64,000 nucleotides of DNA from Spartobacteria bacterium LR76 (GCA_003054655.1 QAYZ01000016.1:434001-498000); one strand, 5' to 3'. Positions 19,117-30,620 are shown, counted from the stretch's first letter. Notes: generated by a model from the sequence alone, not told the origin. Program-made: numbers and translations.

Positions 19117-19692
19117 ATGTCTGAGAAGCGCTGCCCCTGGTGTCTGGGTTCCGAGATTTACGAAGCCTATCATGACGAGGAATGGGGCGTGCCGGTGCGG
19201 GACGACCGCGTCCTTTTCGAAATGCTTAATCTCGAGGGTGCCCAGGCCGGGCTTAGCTGGATCACCGTGCTGAAGAAGCGCGAGACATACCGCAAGGCGT
19301 TTCACAATTTCGACCCGAAGCGCATCGTGAAATATACCGACCAGGACGTGGCCCGGCTCATGGCCGATCCCGGGATCGTACGTAATCGGCTGAAAATCCA
19401 CGCCGTGATCGAGAACGCTCGGCTCTATTTGGAAATGCAGAAGCAGGGTATTCCCTTCGGCGCGCACCTCTGGAGCTTCGTCGGCAACAAGCCGATCCAG
19501 AACAAGCTGGAGAGCATGCGCGACGCCCAGGCGAGCACGCCGGAGTCCGACGCGATGAGCAAGGATCTGAAGAAGCGGGGCTTCAAGTTCGTCGGCAGCA
19601 CGATCTGCTACGCCTTCATGCAGGCGGTCGGCATGGTGAATGACCATTTCGTCACCTGCCCGCGCTACAAACAGGTGGCGAAACTCAACTAA
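19117..19692 (+). CDS. tag: DNA-3-methyladenine glycosylase I
   Basis: A 191-residue base-excision repair enzyme that removes 3-methyladenine from alkylated DNA. The family start RCPWCLGSEIYEAYHDEEWG contains one of the zinc-binding cysteines and the substrate-contacting aromatic residues. DDRVLFEMLNLEGAQAGLSW, the helix-hairpin region and the terminal zinc ligands (MVNDHFVTCPRY) follow. Length agrees with E. coli Tag (187). It is downstream of the cobalamin adenosyltransferase. A 109-bp inverted-repeat element begins 2 bases after its stop and may terminate its transcript. Confidence 0.95.
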   Translation: MSEKRCPWCLGSEIYEAYHDEEWGVPVRDDRVLFEMLNLEGAQAGLSWITVLKKRETYRKAFHNFDPKRIVKYTDQDVARLMADPGIVRNRLKIHAVIENARLYLEMQKQGIPFGAHLWSFVGNKPIQNKLESMRDAQASTPESDAMSKDLKKRGFKFVGSTICYAFMQAVGMVNDHFVTCPRYKQVAKLN

Positions 19693-19694
19693 AC

Positions 19695-19803
19695 GTAGGG
19701 CCGGCATCCTGCGGGCCTGCTCGCAGGGCGAGTAGCAAGCGAAGAGGTAACTGCTGGAGTTTTCGCACGCGGTTCTCGCAGGCCGGCAAGATGCCGGCCC
19801 TAC
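19695..19803. repeat. Inverted-repeat element (REP/MITE-like)
   Basis: Two 25-base arms (19695-19719 and 19779-19803) are inverted repeats of each other with two mismatches. The outer ends read GTAGGGCCGGCATC and GATGCCGGCCCTAC. A 59-base centre separates them. The element fills the space between convergent tag and the VWA gene exactly. It has no coding frame. It looks like a non-autonomous palindromic repeat of the REP or MITE kind, and could also form a strong hairpin in both transcripts. Confidence 0.75.
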
Positions 19804-19826
19804 GGGAATCCCAAGCGCCAAGGCGT

Positions 19827-22028
19827 TTATTTTTCCGGCTGCAACCGGGCGGCCTTTTCGATCAGGGTCAGGAACTCGGCACGATAGCTGCCCGGGTCTT
19901 CGCCGAGATTGCGGCGGGCGATCTTCTGGATTTCGCTCCAGGAGAGGTCGCCTGCGTAGGGCGAATTCCGCAGCTTCATGCCGAAGGCGGCCACGGCGGC
20001 GGCGAACTGGAAATCCGGGCTGGCTTCGTCGAAAGCCATAGGTGTGTTTTTCACGGGAACCTCGATGAGCTTGCTCGTATCGCCATCCGGGGCCTTGTAG
20101 CGGAGCTTGACCGTCAGGAGATCGCCGGAGGCTTTCCGGTCGATATTCGCAGTCGGTGACGGCTCGGAATATTTTAGAGGATCAACGCTCGGGCGGTTGG
20201 GCAGGGGCTGGCCTGTGGGAACCACTTCATACAAGGCCGTGACGGTATGACCTGCTCCGATCTCGCCTGCATCCTTGCGGTCATCGTTGAAGTCCTCCTT
20301 TGCGAGGATGCGGTTCTCGTACCCGATGAGCCGGTATCCGGCGACGCGGGCGGGATTGAACTCGACCTGCACCTTCACGTCCTTGGCGATGGTGAAGAGG
20401 GTGGAGTTCATCTGCTCGACGAGCACCTTGCGGCCTTCGGTGAAGGAATCGATGTAGGCGTAGTTGCCATTCCCCTTGTCCGCGAGCTTCTCCATGGTGG
20501 AGTCCTTCAGGTTGCCCTCGCCGAAACCGAGGACGGAGAGAAAGACGCCCGAGGCGCGCTCGCGTTCGATGAGGTCGGTCAGGTCGCTCTGGTTGGTCAC
20601 GCCGACATTGAAGTCGCCGTCCGTGCAGAGGATGACGCGGTTGTTGCCTCCCTTGAGGAGATTCTCGCGGGCCGTTTGGTAGGCGAGGGTGATTCCCTGC
20701 GCGCCGTTGGTCGAGCCGCCTGCTTCCAGGTTGTCGAGCGCTTCCAGGATGCGGGTCTTGTTCTTGCCGGAGGTGGAAGGCAATACAAGTCCGCTTGATC
20801 CGGCGTAGACCACGATGGCCACGCGGTCATCCGGGGCGAGGTTCTCGACCAGGGCCTTCAGGCTGCGCTTGAGGAGCGGCAGCTTGTTTTCCGGCTGCAT
20901 GGAACCCGACACGTCGATGAGAAAGACAAGGTTGGCCGGACCGCGGTCGCCCTTGGGGATTTCCAGCCCTTTCAAGGCGATGCGGACGAGTTCGTGCTGC
21001 GGAGCCCACGGAGCCTTGCTCACCTCCACGTTGACCGAGAACGGCTGGCCGTTGGTCGGCTGCGGGTAATCGTAGCCGAAGTAATTCACCAGCTCCTCGA
21101 TACGCACGGCTCCAGCGGGCGGCAGTTGCTCGCTCTGGAGGAACCTGCGGACATTGGCGTAGCTCGCCGTGTCCACATCGATCGAGAAGGTCGACAGCTC
21201 GTTGCCCTTCGTTTCGCGGAACGGATTGTCCTCGATGGCGTCGTAGGCTTCTGTGTTGTGGTTGGTTTGAGCTGTCGAGCGACTTCTGGCTGTCAGCTCC
21301 TCTCGAGACATGGTTCGACCGTCTTGAAAAATCACTGAGTCCCCGACGACACGATAGATCGTGAAACTCCTGTCCGAGTCTGTGACATGTAAGTATCGCC
21401 CAGACACCGCGACCTCTTGTGATCTTATGTCCTTGGCTTTCTCCAATCTGTCAGGAACCCCGGCCGCAGCGGACAAAGTGGTTGCGGCAACCATGGCAGG
21501 GGCTTCCATGGGAAGGGATGATTGGGTTGCGGCAGCGGCGATATCTCCGATGGGAGTTGCGGGATTTTGAATAGGAGATTGTATCTCTTCGGTGTTTTTG
21601 GCCGGTGCAGAAGACGCAAAAGCTGCGGATGCGATTTTCTCATCCCGTTGCTGAAATTCACGCAGAGCCTTGAGGCGAGCCAGCGTTTCCGGGCTCGCCT
21701 TGCTCAGAGAACTCGTAATAGCTGGAAGACTTAACGAAATGAGTACAAGTGCAGTGCCGCCGTAAATCACAACTCGGCTGGCGAGGGCCCACCAAAAGCG
21801 AGATTTCCGACTGGAGGCGTATTCGTCGAAGATCGCGGAACGTTGGCTGGAGGTTAGGGTATCTTGTGGCTTGGGAAGACTGTTCAGCCGGTCGCACAGG
21901 GCGATGGTCTGCTCCAGCTCCTGCTGGAGTTCCTCGCTGGCGGCGAGTTCGCGCTCGAACTCCTCGCGGTCTTTGCCGTGGAGTTCGCCGAGGGCGTATT
22001 GGGTGATGCGGAAATCTTCAGTCTTCAT
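19827..22028 (-). CDS. Membrane VWA protein with anti-sigma-like N-terminus (YfbK family)
   Basis: A 733-residue protein. Residues 1-55 resemble an anti-sigma-factor cytoplasmic domain without zinc ligands (ITQYALGELHGKDREEFERE). One membrane segment follows (about 80-105). Beyond a low-complexity linker lies the YfbK-type region with FSIDVDTASYANVRRFL and RIEELVNYFGYDYPQP. A von Willebrand factor A domain has the metal site DVSGS starting at Asp372, and a DUF3520-like C-terminus follows. The VWA part is outside the membrane by this topology. The start overlaps the stop of the upstream ECF sigma gene (22025-22028), so it probably binds that sigma factor and transmits an envelope signal. Ligand unknown. 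Confidence 0.85.
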   Translation of the reverse strand: MKTEDFRITQYALGELHGKDREEFERELAASEELQQELEQTIALCDRLNSLPKPQDTLTSSQRSAIFDEYASSRKSRFWWALASRVVIYGGTALVLISLSLPAITSSLSKASPETLARLKALREFQQRDEKIASAAFASSAPAKNTEEIQSPIQNPATPIGDIAAAATQSSLPMEAPAMVAATTLSAAAGVPDRLEKAKDIRSQEVAVSGRYLHVTDSDRSFTIYRVVGDSVIFQDGRTMSREELTARSRSTAQTNHNTEAYDAIEDNPFRETKGNELSTFSIDVDTASYANVRRFLQSEQLPPAGAVRIEELVNYFGYDYPQPTNGQPFSVNVEVSKAPWAPQHELVRIALKGLEIPKGDRGPANLVFLIDVSGSMQPENKLPLLKRSLKALVENLAPDDRVAIVVYAGSSGLVLPSTSGKNKTRILEALDNLEAGGSTNGAQGITLAYQTARENLLKGGNNRVILCTDGDFNVGVTNQSDLTDLIERERASGVFLSVLGFGEGNLKDSTMEKLADKGNGNYAYIDSFTEGRKVLVEQMNSTLFTIAKDVKVQVEFNPARVAGYRLIGYENRILAKEDFNDDRKDAGEIGAGHTVTALYEVVPTGQPLPNRPSVDPLKYSEPSPTANIDRKASGDLLTVKLRYKAPDGDTSKLIEVPVKNTPMAFDEASPDFQFAAAVAAFGMKLRNSPYAGDLSWSEIQKIARRNLGEDPGSYRAEFLTLIEKAARLQPEK

Positions 22029-22534
22029 GATACGGCTTCCGTGTTTTCGCGGTTCCAGAGTTTGCGGAGGGTTTGGATCGCGGTGTGGAGCTGGACGCCC
22101 ACGTTGGAGATGCTCATGCGGGTGGCCTCGCTCATTTCCTTGTAGCTGAGTCCGGCGTCGAATTTCAGTTGGATCAGCTCGCGTTGCTGGGGAGGGAGTT
22201 GGGAGACGAGTTTCTTGAGGAGCACGCCATCCTCATTGGCCGAAACCTCGGCGGCGGGAGAGGGCGAGTCGGAAGGTTGCTCCTCGCTGAGCGCGCCATC
22301 GGGGAAGCGCAGCACCTTTCGCTGGTGGTCGAGCGCGCAGTTGCGGCAGACGAAGAACAGCCAGGGGGCGAGGCGTTTTTCCAGCGCTCGCACGTCCTGT
22401 CTGCTCAAGCGCAGAAGGGTCTCCTGCACCGCATCGCGGGCGGATTCCAGATCACCCGTTATGCCCTTGGCATAGCTGATGAGGGGGCGTTCGTAGCGCT
22501 CCAGAGCGTGGTCGATGATTTCTTCCGGAGACAT
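22025..22534 (-). CDS. ECF-type RNA polymerase sigma factor
   Basis: A 169-residue sigma-70 family protein of the extracytoplasmic-function type. Region 2 (about 10-80) includes the core-binding and -10 recognition helices (ARDAVQETLLRLSRQD, WLFFVCRNCALDHQRK). Region 4 (about 105-160) has the helix-turn-helix LPPQQRELIQLKFDAGLSYKEMSEATRMS. No region 1 or 3 is present. The next gene, overlapping by 4 bases, encodes a membrane protein with an anti-sigma-like cytoplasmic end, its likely regulator. Such sigma factors usually activate their own promoter, but none could be singled out upstream. Confidence 0.92.
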   Translation of the reverse strand: MSPEEIIDHALERYERPLISYAKGITGDLESARDAVQETLLRLSRQDVRALEKRLAPWLFFVCRNCALDHQRKVLRFPDGALSEEQPSDSPSPAAEVSANEDGVLLKKLVSQLPPQQRELIQLKFDAGLSYKEMSEATRMSISNVGVQLHTAIQTLRKLWNRENTEAVS

Positions 22535-22603
22535 GGGTTTCTATCCGGTCAACGCACAGGCCGGATTTTTCTTAATGCCTTTTTGGAAAAAATCCGTGCC
22601 GGG

Positions 22604-24185
<1,582 letters not shown>

Positions 24186-24193
<8 letters not shown>

Positions 24194-25121
24194 GCGCGGC
24201 AGCCTTGCGCAAACGCTCCATGATCGCAACGCCCAAACCCTCCTCGGGAACGGAATCCGCGACGATCAGATCGAGACCGGCTTCATCAAGCCGACGCATT
24301 GCAGCATAAAGATTGGTCGCCGCCTCCTCGAGGCTGGCGGATTTGCTCAGGCGCTCAACTTGCGCATATCCTTCGCCAGAGGAATCCCATGCGAGCAGGC
24401 CATGGCGGTAGCCGGGAGCGGCTGGTCCGAAGACCAGCGGAGTGCTAGGCGCGTAGTGGCTTTTCAAGTTGCCCGGAGCGCTGACATCGGTATTGCCTGT
24501 GACGAGCGGGCCAAAGGCTTTCAACTGTTGATCTGTGATCGGGCCGTGGCGCAAAATGCGCAGCCCGTCGTTCTGCACGAGCACGATGGTGGATTCCACG
24601 CCGTGATTGCACGGGCCGCCATCAACGATGAGCCGGATGCGTCCATTTAACTCGGAGAGCACATGCTCGGGGGCTGTCGGGCTGATGCGGCCAAACCGAT
24701 TGGCGCTCGGCGCGGCGATGGGACGGCCAAATTCCCCGGCCACCTCTTGAAAGACCGGGTGTGCGCTCCATCGAATCGCCACCGTGTCCTGTCCCGCCGT
24801 TACGAGGTCGGGGACAATGGACTTGCGAGGTAATACAAGAGTGAGAGGCCCCGGCCAGAACGCTTCCGCCAAGGCGCGGGCTGCGGGAGAAAGAACGGCG
24901 ATGCGATCCGCCCACGCCCGATCTGGCAGATGAACGATCAGCGGGTCGTAAAGCGGGCGGTCTTTGGCCTGGAAGACCTTCGCGCAGGCGAGGGGAGCGA
25001 GCGCATCGCAGCCCAGCCCGTAAACGGTCTCCGTGGGCAGGGCGACGAGTTCGCCTCGATTGAGTAGGTCCACAGCCTCGGCGACAGCCGTGGGACCACT
25101 GTGGATGCGTGTGATGATCAA
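24186..25121 (-). CDS. Threonylcarbamoyl-AMP synthase (Sua5/YciO/YrdC family)
   Basis: A 311-residue enzyme of the long Sua5 type that makes threonylcarbamoyl-AMP for the t6A37 modification of ANN-decoding tRNAs. The YrdC core includes [61 protein letters not shown] and [21 protein letters not shown]. The Sua5-specific C-terminal domain begins after [16 protein letters not shown]. The start is a TTG at 25121 giving MIITRIHSG. It shares TTGA with the purE stop, and the longer frame upstream simply reads through purE out of phase. The short TsaC form lacks the C-terminal domain seen here. Confidence 0.92.
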
Positions 25122-25678
25122 GGCTCGAGCGTGCTTCCGAGAACGGCGTCGGTTTGATCCTGGCGAAATTTTTCCAGCTTGGCGTCCAATTCGGAAAATT
25201 CGCGAGCCAGCTGTGCCATCGCAAAGAGTGCTGCATTTTTCGCCCCGGCCACGCCGATGGCGAAGGTCGCGACGGGAATTCCCGCCGGCATCTGGACGAT
25301 GGAAAGCAGGGAATCCATGCCGCTCAGGGCTTTGCTTTGAACCGGGACGCCGAGCACGGGAATGATGGTGTGTGCCGCGAGCATGCCGGGCAAATGAGCC
25401 GCTCCGCCTGCTCCGGCGATGATGGCGCGGAGGCCGCGCTCCTTGGCGGTCTTGGCGTACTCTACGAGCAAATCCGGGGTGCGGTGGGCTGAGACCACGC
25501 GCGATTCGTGCGGCACTCCGAAGCTCTCCAGAATCAGCGAAGCTTCCTTCAGAGTCGCCCAATCGGACGTACTTCCCATCACAACTCCAATTAGTGGCGC
25601 TCTTTGGCCCAAAGATTGCTGCATATTTTGACGAAATTGTTGCCAAGTGCCGTTTGACGCACCCTGATGCCGGGCCAT
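25118..25678 (-). CDS. purE: N5-carboxyaminoimidazole ribonucleotide mutase PurE
   Basis: A 186-residue class I PurE that converts N5-CAIR to CAIR in purine synthesis. The active-site loop [10 protein letters not shown], the histidine motif [31 protein letters not shown] and [25 protein letters not shown] are all standard. The first 18 residues are extra compared with most PurE proteins; an internal ATG at 25624 would give 168 residues, the usual length. Neither start has a clear ribosome-binding site. The stop overlaps the tsaC start (TTGA). purK, its usual partner, is not in the window. Confidence 0.94.
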   Translation of the reverse strand: MARHQGASNGTWQQFRQNMQQSLGQRAPLIGVVMGSTSDWATLKEASLILESFGVPHESRVVSAHRTPDLLVEYAKTAKERGLRAIIAGAGGAAHLPGMLAAHTIIPVLGVPVQSKALSGMDSLLSIVQMPAGIPVATFAIGVAGAKNAALFAMAQLAREFSELDAKLEKFRQDQTDAVLGSTLEP

Positions 25679-25733
25679 TATGCGCCACGGAGCAGGGACT
25701 TCACCCGGATTGGCTCGTAATTAGCAGACGTAT

Positions 25734-25937
25734 ATGGCCAGAGGAACAGTAAAGTGGTTTAACGAGAAGAAGGGCTTCGGGTTCATCGTGGACCCCGCCG
25801 TCAATGGGGATATCTTCGTGCACTTCTCGGTGATTCAGACAAAGGGATTCCGCACACTCAAGGAAGGGGAGGAAGTCGAATACGAACTTTACGAAGATCA
25901 AAAAGGTTCACGCGCCAAGAACGTTGTGAGAGTCTAG
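25734..25937 (+). CDS. Cold-shock-domain protein (CspA family)
   Basis: A 67-residue single-stranded nucleic acid-binding protein with one cold-shock domain. GTVKWFNEKKGFGFIV contains RNP1, and DIFVHFSVI contains RNP2. The protein acts as an RNA chaperone; whether it is cold-induced cannot be read here. The 5' leader before it is only 55 bases (to purE), much shorter than the long leader of E. coli cspA. aroK starts 4 bases after its stop on the same strand, so the two may share a transcript. Confidence 0.95.
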   Translation: MARGTVKWFNEKKGFGFIVDPAVNGDIFVHFSVIQTKGFRTLKEGEEVEYELYEDQKGSRAKNVVRV

Positions 25938-25941
25938 GCGG

Positions 25942-26472
25942 GTGCTACCCAACATTGTCTTGATCGGTTACATGGGCTGCGGAAAGTCCTCGGTCGGCCG
26001 GCGTCTCGCCGGGCTGACCGGACATCGCTTCCTCGATACCGACGACTTGATCGCGCAGGCTGAAGGTCGATCAATACCGGAAATCTTTGCCGCTGAGGGA
26101 GAAACATATTTTCGAGACGTGGAGCACCGGGTGCTTTCCGAGCAGGTCGGCATCTGCGGCGTCGTTTTGTCTACGGGGGGAGGGCTCGTTTTACGCCCGG
26201 AAAATCGCGAGATCCTGCGCCGCCTCGGGGTTGTGGCATGGCTGGATGCGGATCGTGAAGCGCTGTTTGAAAGAGCAACCCGGACGGGGAAGCGCCCGTT
26301 GCTCCAGACCGACAATCCCCGGGAAACCTTTTTTAGTCTGCTCGATCAACGCCTTTCCGTTTACCAGGAAGTGGCCGATTTTCGGGTGGATTCCACCAAA
26401 CTTTCGCACGATGAAGCCGCTCAGAGCCTCTTGGATGGGGCATTGCGAGAGGGTCGACGTTTTGAATGTTGA
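25942..26472 (+). CDS. aroK: Shikimate kinase
   Basis: A 176-residue P-loop kinase that phosphorylates shikimate in aromatic amino acid synthesis. Walker A is GYMGCGKSSVGRRLA near residue 9, followed by the shikimate-binding FLDTDDLIAQAEGRSIPEIF. The next segments are EGETYFRDVEHRVL with its conserved arginine, STGGGLV, and the lid region RTGKRPLLQ. It uses a GTG start 4 bases after the cold-shock gene. The symbol is given in the generic sense (AroK/AroL cannot be separated). Confidence 0.93.
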   Translation: MLPNIVLIGYMGCGKSSVGRRLAGLTGHRFLDTDDLIAQAEGRSIPEIFAAEGETYFRDVEHRVLSEQVGICGVVLSTGGGLVLRPENREILRRLGVVAWLDADREALFERATRTGKRPLLQTDNPRETFFSLLDQRLSVYQEVADFRVDSTKLSHDEAAQSLLDGALREGRRFEC

Positions 26473-26500
26473 CGCTGCTCGGCTCTAACGTGTCTATTAA

Positions 26501-27583
<1,083 letters not shown>

Positions 27584-27598
27584 ATTCTACAATGATTT

Positions 27599-27628
27599 GG
27601 GGCGGCCTTGAGCCGCCCCTTTTCTTTT
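27599..27628 (+). terminator. Terminator-like hairpin between gap and pgk
   Basis: GGGGCGGC (27599-27606) pairs perfectly with GCCGCCCC (27612-27619) around CTTGA. It is followed at once by TTTTCTTTT (27620-27628) and then by the pgk ATG at 27629. It has every feature of an intrinsic terminator, yet no other ribosome-binding site for pgk exists in the gap. It may reduce pgk-tpi expression relative to gap, or stabilise the gap mRNA 3' end. Confidence 0.8.
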
Positions 27629-28873
27629 ATGGCAAAAAAATCGATTACTGACGTCTCCCTCAAAGGCCGTCGCGTGGTCATGCGTGTGGACTTCAATGTC
27701 CCGCAGGACAAGGCGACCGGCGCGATTACGAATCCGGCCCGCATCACCGCGGCCCTGCCGACCATCAACTACATCCTCGACCAGGGCGGCTCCGTCGTCC
27801 TCATGAGCCATCTCGGACGCCCCGATGGCAAGAAGGTCGAGAAATACACTCTCAAGCCCGTGGCGGAGAAGCTCTCCGAGCTCCTCGGCAAGCCGGTCAA
27901 GTTCCTCTCCGACTGCGTCGGACCCGAGGTGGAAAAGGCTGTGTCCGAACTCCAGCCCGGCGAAGTCGCTCTCCTGGAAAACCTCCGCTTCCACATTGAG
28001 GAAGAGGGCAAGGCCAAGAACGAAGACGGCACCTCGACGAAGGCCGATCCGGCCAAGGTCGCGGAATTCCGCGCCTCGCTGACCAAGCTCGGCGACGTTT
28101 ACGCCAATGATGCCTTCGGCACCGCGCACCGCGCCCACTCCTCCGTGGTCGGTGTGAACCTGCCCGACAAGGTGGCCGGTTTCCTCATGCAGAAGGAACT
28201 CGACGCCTTTGCCGCCGTCCTCGACAACCCGAAGCGTCCGCTCCTCGCCATCCTCGGCGGAGCCAAAGTGGCCGACAAGATCCCGCTCATCCGCAACCTC
28301 CTCGACATCGCCGACGAGATCATCATTGGCGGCGGCATGGCTTACACCTTCAAGAAGGTGCTCAACAACATGGAGATCGCGAACAGCCTCTTCGACGCCG
28401 AGGGCGCGAAGATCGTTGCCGAACTCGTGGAGAAGGCCAAGGAAAAGGGCGTGAAGATTCACCTGCCGGTCGATTTCATCGCTGCCTCAAAGTTTGACCC
28501 CGAGGCCGAGTCCAAGGTCGTGACCGAGGCCGAGGGAATCCCGGAAGGCTGGATGGGTCTCGACGTGGGTCCGAAGAGCAACGAACTCTTCACCGAGGTC
28601 ATCCTCGGCGCGAAGACGATCGTGTGGAACGGCCCGGCGGGCGTGTTCGAGTTCGACCGCTTTGCCGAAGGCACCAAGGCCATGGCCGCAGCCATTGCCA
28701 AGGCCACGGAAGCCGGAGCCATCTCGGTGGTGGGCGGTGGCGACACAGCCACGGCCGCCAAGAAATTCAAGGTCGTCGACAAAGTCAGCCACGCCTCGAC
28801 CGGCGGCGGCGCTTCGCTCGAACTCCTCGAGGGCAAGGTCCTTCCGGGCGTTGCCAACCTCAACGACAAATAA
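27629..28873 (+). CDS. pgk: Phosphoglycerate kinase
   Basis: A 414-residue glycolytic kinase that transfers phosphate from 1,3-bisphosphoglycerate to ADP. The N-lobe has [24 protein letters not shown] and [11 protein letters not shown]; the hinge and C-lobe have [45 protein letters not shown] and [11 protein letters not shown]. The ATG at 27629 gives the family-like [14 protein letters not shown] start. A TTG at 27608 would lie inside a terminator-like hairpin and is rejected. There is no Shine-Dalgarno sequence, because the nine bases before the ATG are almost all T. tpiA follows after 64 bases. Confidence 0.96.
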   Translation: MAKKSITDVSLKGRRVVMRVDFNVPQDKATGAITNPARITAALPTINYILDQGGSVVLMSHLGRPDGKKVEKYTLKPVAEKLSELLGKPVKFLSDCVGPEVEKAVSELQPGEVALLENLRFHIEEEGKAKNEDGTSTKADPAKVAEFRASLTKLGDVYANDAFGTAHRAHSSVVGVNLPDKVAGFLMQKELDAFAAVLDNPKRPLLAILGGAKVADKIPLIRNLLDIADEIIIGGGMAYTFKKVLNNMEIANSLFDAEGAKIVAELVEKAKEKGVKIHLPVDFIAASKFDPEAESKVVTEAEGIPEGWMGLDVGPKSNELFTEVILGAKTIVWNGPAGVFEFDRFAEGTKAMAAAIAKATEAGAISVVGGGDTATAAKKFKVVDKVSHASTGGGASLELLEGKVLPGVANLNDK

Positions 28874-28937
28874 TTCCCTGAAAGTTTCTCGATCCGGCAT
28901 TCCTTATGCGGAGTGCCGGTGAGGAAACGCCCTACGC

Positions 28938-29702
28938 ATGCGCAAGAAAATCATCGCAGCCAACTGGAAGATGAACATGACCATCGGAGAAGCCGAGAGC
29001 TTCCTGAAGGACTTTCGTCTTGAGATCGAGGAAGTCACCGGAGTGGAGATCGTCATCGCGCCTCCCTTCACCGCTCTGCCGAAGCTCTCCGAGCTTCTCG
29101 GTGGATCGCAGAAAGTGCGCCTCGGAGCCCAGAACTTCTATTTCGAGAAAAGCGGTGCCTACACGGGCGAGATCAGCGCGGCCATGCTGCGCGACCTCTT
29201 CGTTCGCTACGTCATCATCGGCCACAGCGAGCGTCGCCAGATCTTTGGCGAGACCGATTCCTTCATCAATAAGAAGGTGCTCGCCGCCCACGCTTCCGAG
29301 CTGAAGCCCATCCTCTGCGTCGGTGAGACGCTGGAGGAGCGCGAAGCCGGCAAGGAGAAGCAGGTCCTCGAGACCCAGCTTCGCGGCGGCCTCGCGGGAG
29401 TTTCCGCCGAGCAACTCGTTGAGACCGTGATCGCCTATGAGCCTGTATGGGCCATCGGCACGGGCAAGACGGCCACCTCCGCCCAGGCCCAGGACGCCCA
29501 CGCCCACGTGCGTGCGGTGCTGGCCGAGCTTACCGATGCCGCCACGGCGGACAAGGTGCGCATCCAGTACGGCGGCAGCGTAAAGCCCGCCAACGCCCTG
29601 GAGCTTCTCAGCCAGCCCGACATCGACGGCGCTCTCGTCGGCGGTGCGAGCCTGGAAGCCCGTGGCTTTGCCGAGATCGTGAAGGCCGGAGTCCCGGCCT
29701 AG
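28938..29702 (+). CDS. tpiA: Triosephosphate isomerase
   Basis: A 254-residue TIM-barrel enzyme that interconverts dihydroxyacetone phosphate and glyceraldehyde 3-phosphate. Catalytic residues are visible: Lys11 in AANWKMN, His96 in IIGHSERR, and Glu168 in AYEPVWAIGTG. The phosphate-binding QYGGSVKP and GALVGGASL are also present. It is the third gene of gap-pgk-tpi. A GAGGAAA sequence lies 10 bases upstream of the ATG as a plausible ribosome-binding site. Its terminator appears to lie 28 bases beyond the stop, inside the convergent esterase gene. Confidence 0.97.
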   Translation: MRKKIIAANWKMNMTIGEAESFLKDFRLEIEEVTGVEIVIAPPFTALPKLSELLGGSQKVRLGAQNFYFEKSGAYTGEISAAMLRDLFVRYVIIGHSERRQIFGETDSFINKKVLAAHASELKPILCVGETLEEREAGKEKQVLETQLRGGLAGVSAEQLVETVIAYEPVWAIGTGKTATSAQAQDAHAHVRAVLAELTDAATADKVRIQYGGSVKPANALELLSQPDIDGALVGGASLEARGFAEIVKAGVPA

Positions 29703-29720
29703 GCGGCTTTAGCAGCCAGC

Positions 29721-30578
29721 TTAACTTTTACCCAGATAGCGGGCGAAAAAGTCTGCTATCTGGGTTTCTGTTTTTTGATCGGGAGGGAATCCGTGCCCCG
29801 CGTCGGGGAGGAGGATCATTTCCGACTTCGCTCCTGCTTTTTGGTAAGCGGTGTTCAGCACTGTGCTTTGCCAGACGGGCACCAGCCGGTCTTTTTCTCC
29901 ATGGATCAGGAGAATGGGCGGGCTGTCGGAGTTCACATACTCGATCGGGCTTGCCGCACGTGCCAGGTCGGCCTTTTCGTTGACGGAACCACCCAGGAGT
30001 TTGGCGACCAGGTTGTCGGGCCGGGAACGCAGGGGGAAGGGGACGATAGTGGTGAGATCCGTCGGCGGATAGAGCGCGCAGATGGCTTTGAAGGTGTTTT
30101 TTGGCAAGGCAGTGGATTCACCTCCCGGATAAGCTTGTGATGGTGCCAGTCCCAGCAGGAGCGCAAGGTGTCCTCCCGCAGAGCCTCCTGCCAGTCCGAT
30201 GCGCTGAGGGTTGATCTGAAGTTCCCTGGCATGGGTGATCATCCAGGCTGCGGCATCCCGGACATCGTCGATCTGCGCGGGGAACGTGGCGATATTCGTG
30301 AGCCGGTAATCCGGGCTCACCACGAGGAATCCCGCCTTCACCAAATCCGGTGCCAGCCAGGTGAAGCGACGCGACCCCTGGCTCCATCCGCCGCCGTGAA
30401 TGCACAGGATGGCCGGATAGCCCGCTGCTGGCGGCGGAGTGGCTGGGCGGTAAATGTCGACCCGCAAAGGCTGGCCGGAGCGTTGGGCAAAGATCGCGTC
30501 ACTCGTATCGGCGCGGGCTGCCGTGGAGTACAGGGCGATGAGGGAAAGGACCCAGGGAACGACCCGTCGGCAAGTCAT
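29721..30578 (-). CDS. Exported alpha/beta-hydrolase (esterase/lipase-like)
   Basis: A 285-residue protein with a signal peptide (VVPWVLSLIALYSTAARA) and an alpha/beta-hydrolase fold. The oxyanion motif HGGGW is at 61-65. The nucleophile Ser133 lies in GGSAGG, and an aspartate in HGEKDRLVP and a histidine in DAGHGFPP complete the triad. HGGGW plus a G-x-S-A-G nucleophile elbow is typical of hormone-sensitive-lipase-like and BD-FAE-type carbohydrate esterases. In this phylum a polysaccharide deacylation role is likely but unproven. The last about 20 codons contain, on the other strand, the terminator of tpiA. Confidence 0.85.
   Translation of the reverse strand: MTCRRVVPWVLSLIALYSTAARADTSDAIFAQRSGQPLRVDIYRPATPPPAAGYPAILCIHGGGWSQGSRRFTWLAPDLVKAGFLVVSPDYRLTNIATFPAQIDDVRDAAAWMITHARELQINPQRIGLAGGSAGGHLALLLGLAPSQAYPGGESTALPKNTFKAICALYPPTDLTTIVPFPLRSRPDNLVAKLLGGSVNEKADLARAASPIEYVNSDSPPILLIHGEKDRLVPVWQSTVLNTAYQKAGAKSEMILLPDAGHGFPPDQKTETQIADFFARYLGKS
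29731..29776 (+). terminator. Intrinsic terminator of gap-pgk-tpi inside the convergent gene
   Basis: CCCAGATAGC (29731-29740) pairs perfectly with GCTATCTGGG (29755-29764) across a 14-base loop, followed by TTTCTGTTTTTT (29765-29776). It lies 28 bases downstream of the tpiA stop, wholly within the 3' end of the opposing esterase coding sequence (which ends at 29721). Confidence 0.85.
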
Positions 30579-30620
30579 GCCGGATCTTATGCCATCGCCG
30601 GGCGTTCTTCAAGGCGGGTG

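Noticed and set aside
25122-25688. N-terminal extension of the Sua5/TsaC frame through purE
   Set aside because: The upstream 190 residues are purE read out of frame; homology begins exactly at the TTG that overlaps the purE stop.
26469-26500. Promoter for gap from TTGACG and TATTAA
   Set aside because: The spacing is 20 bases, outside the usual 16-18, and no alternative -10 fits.
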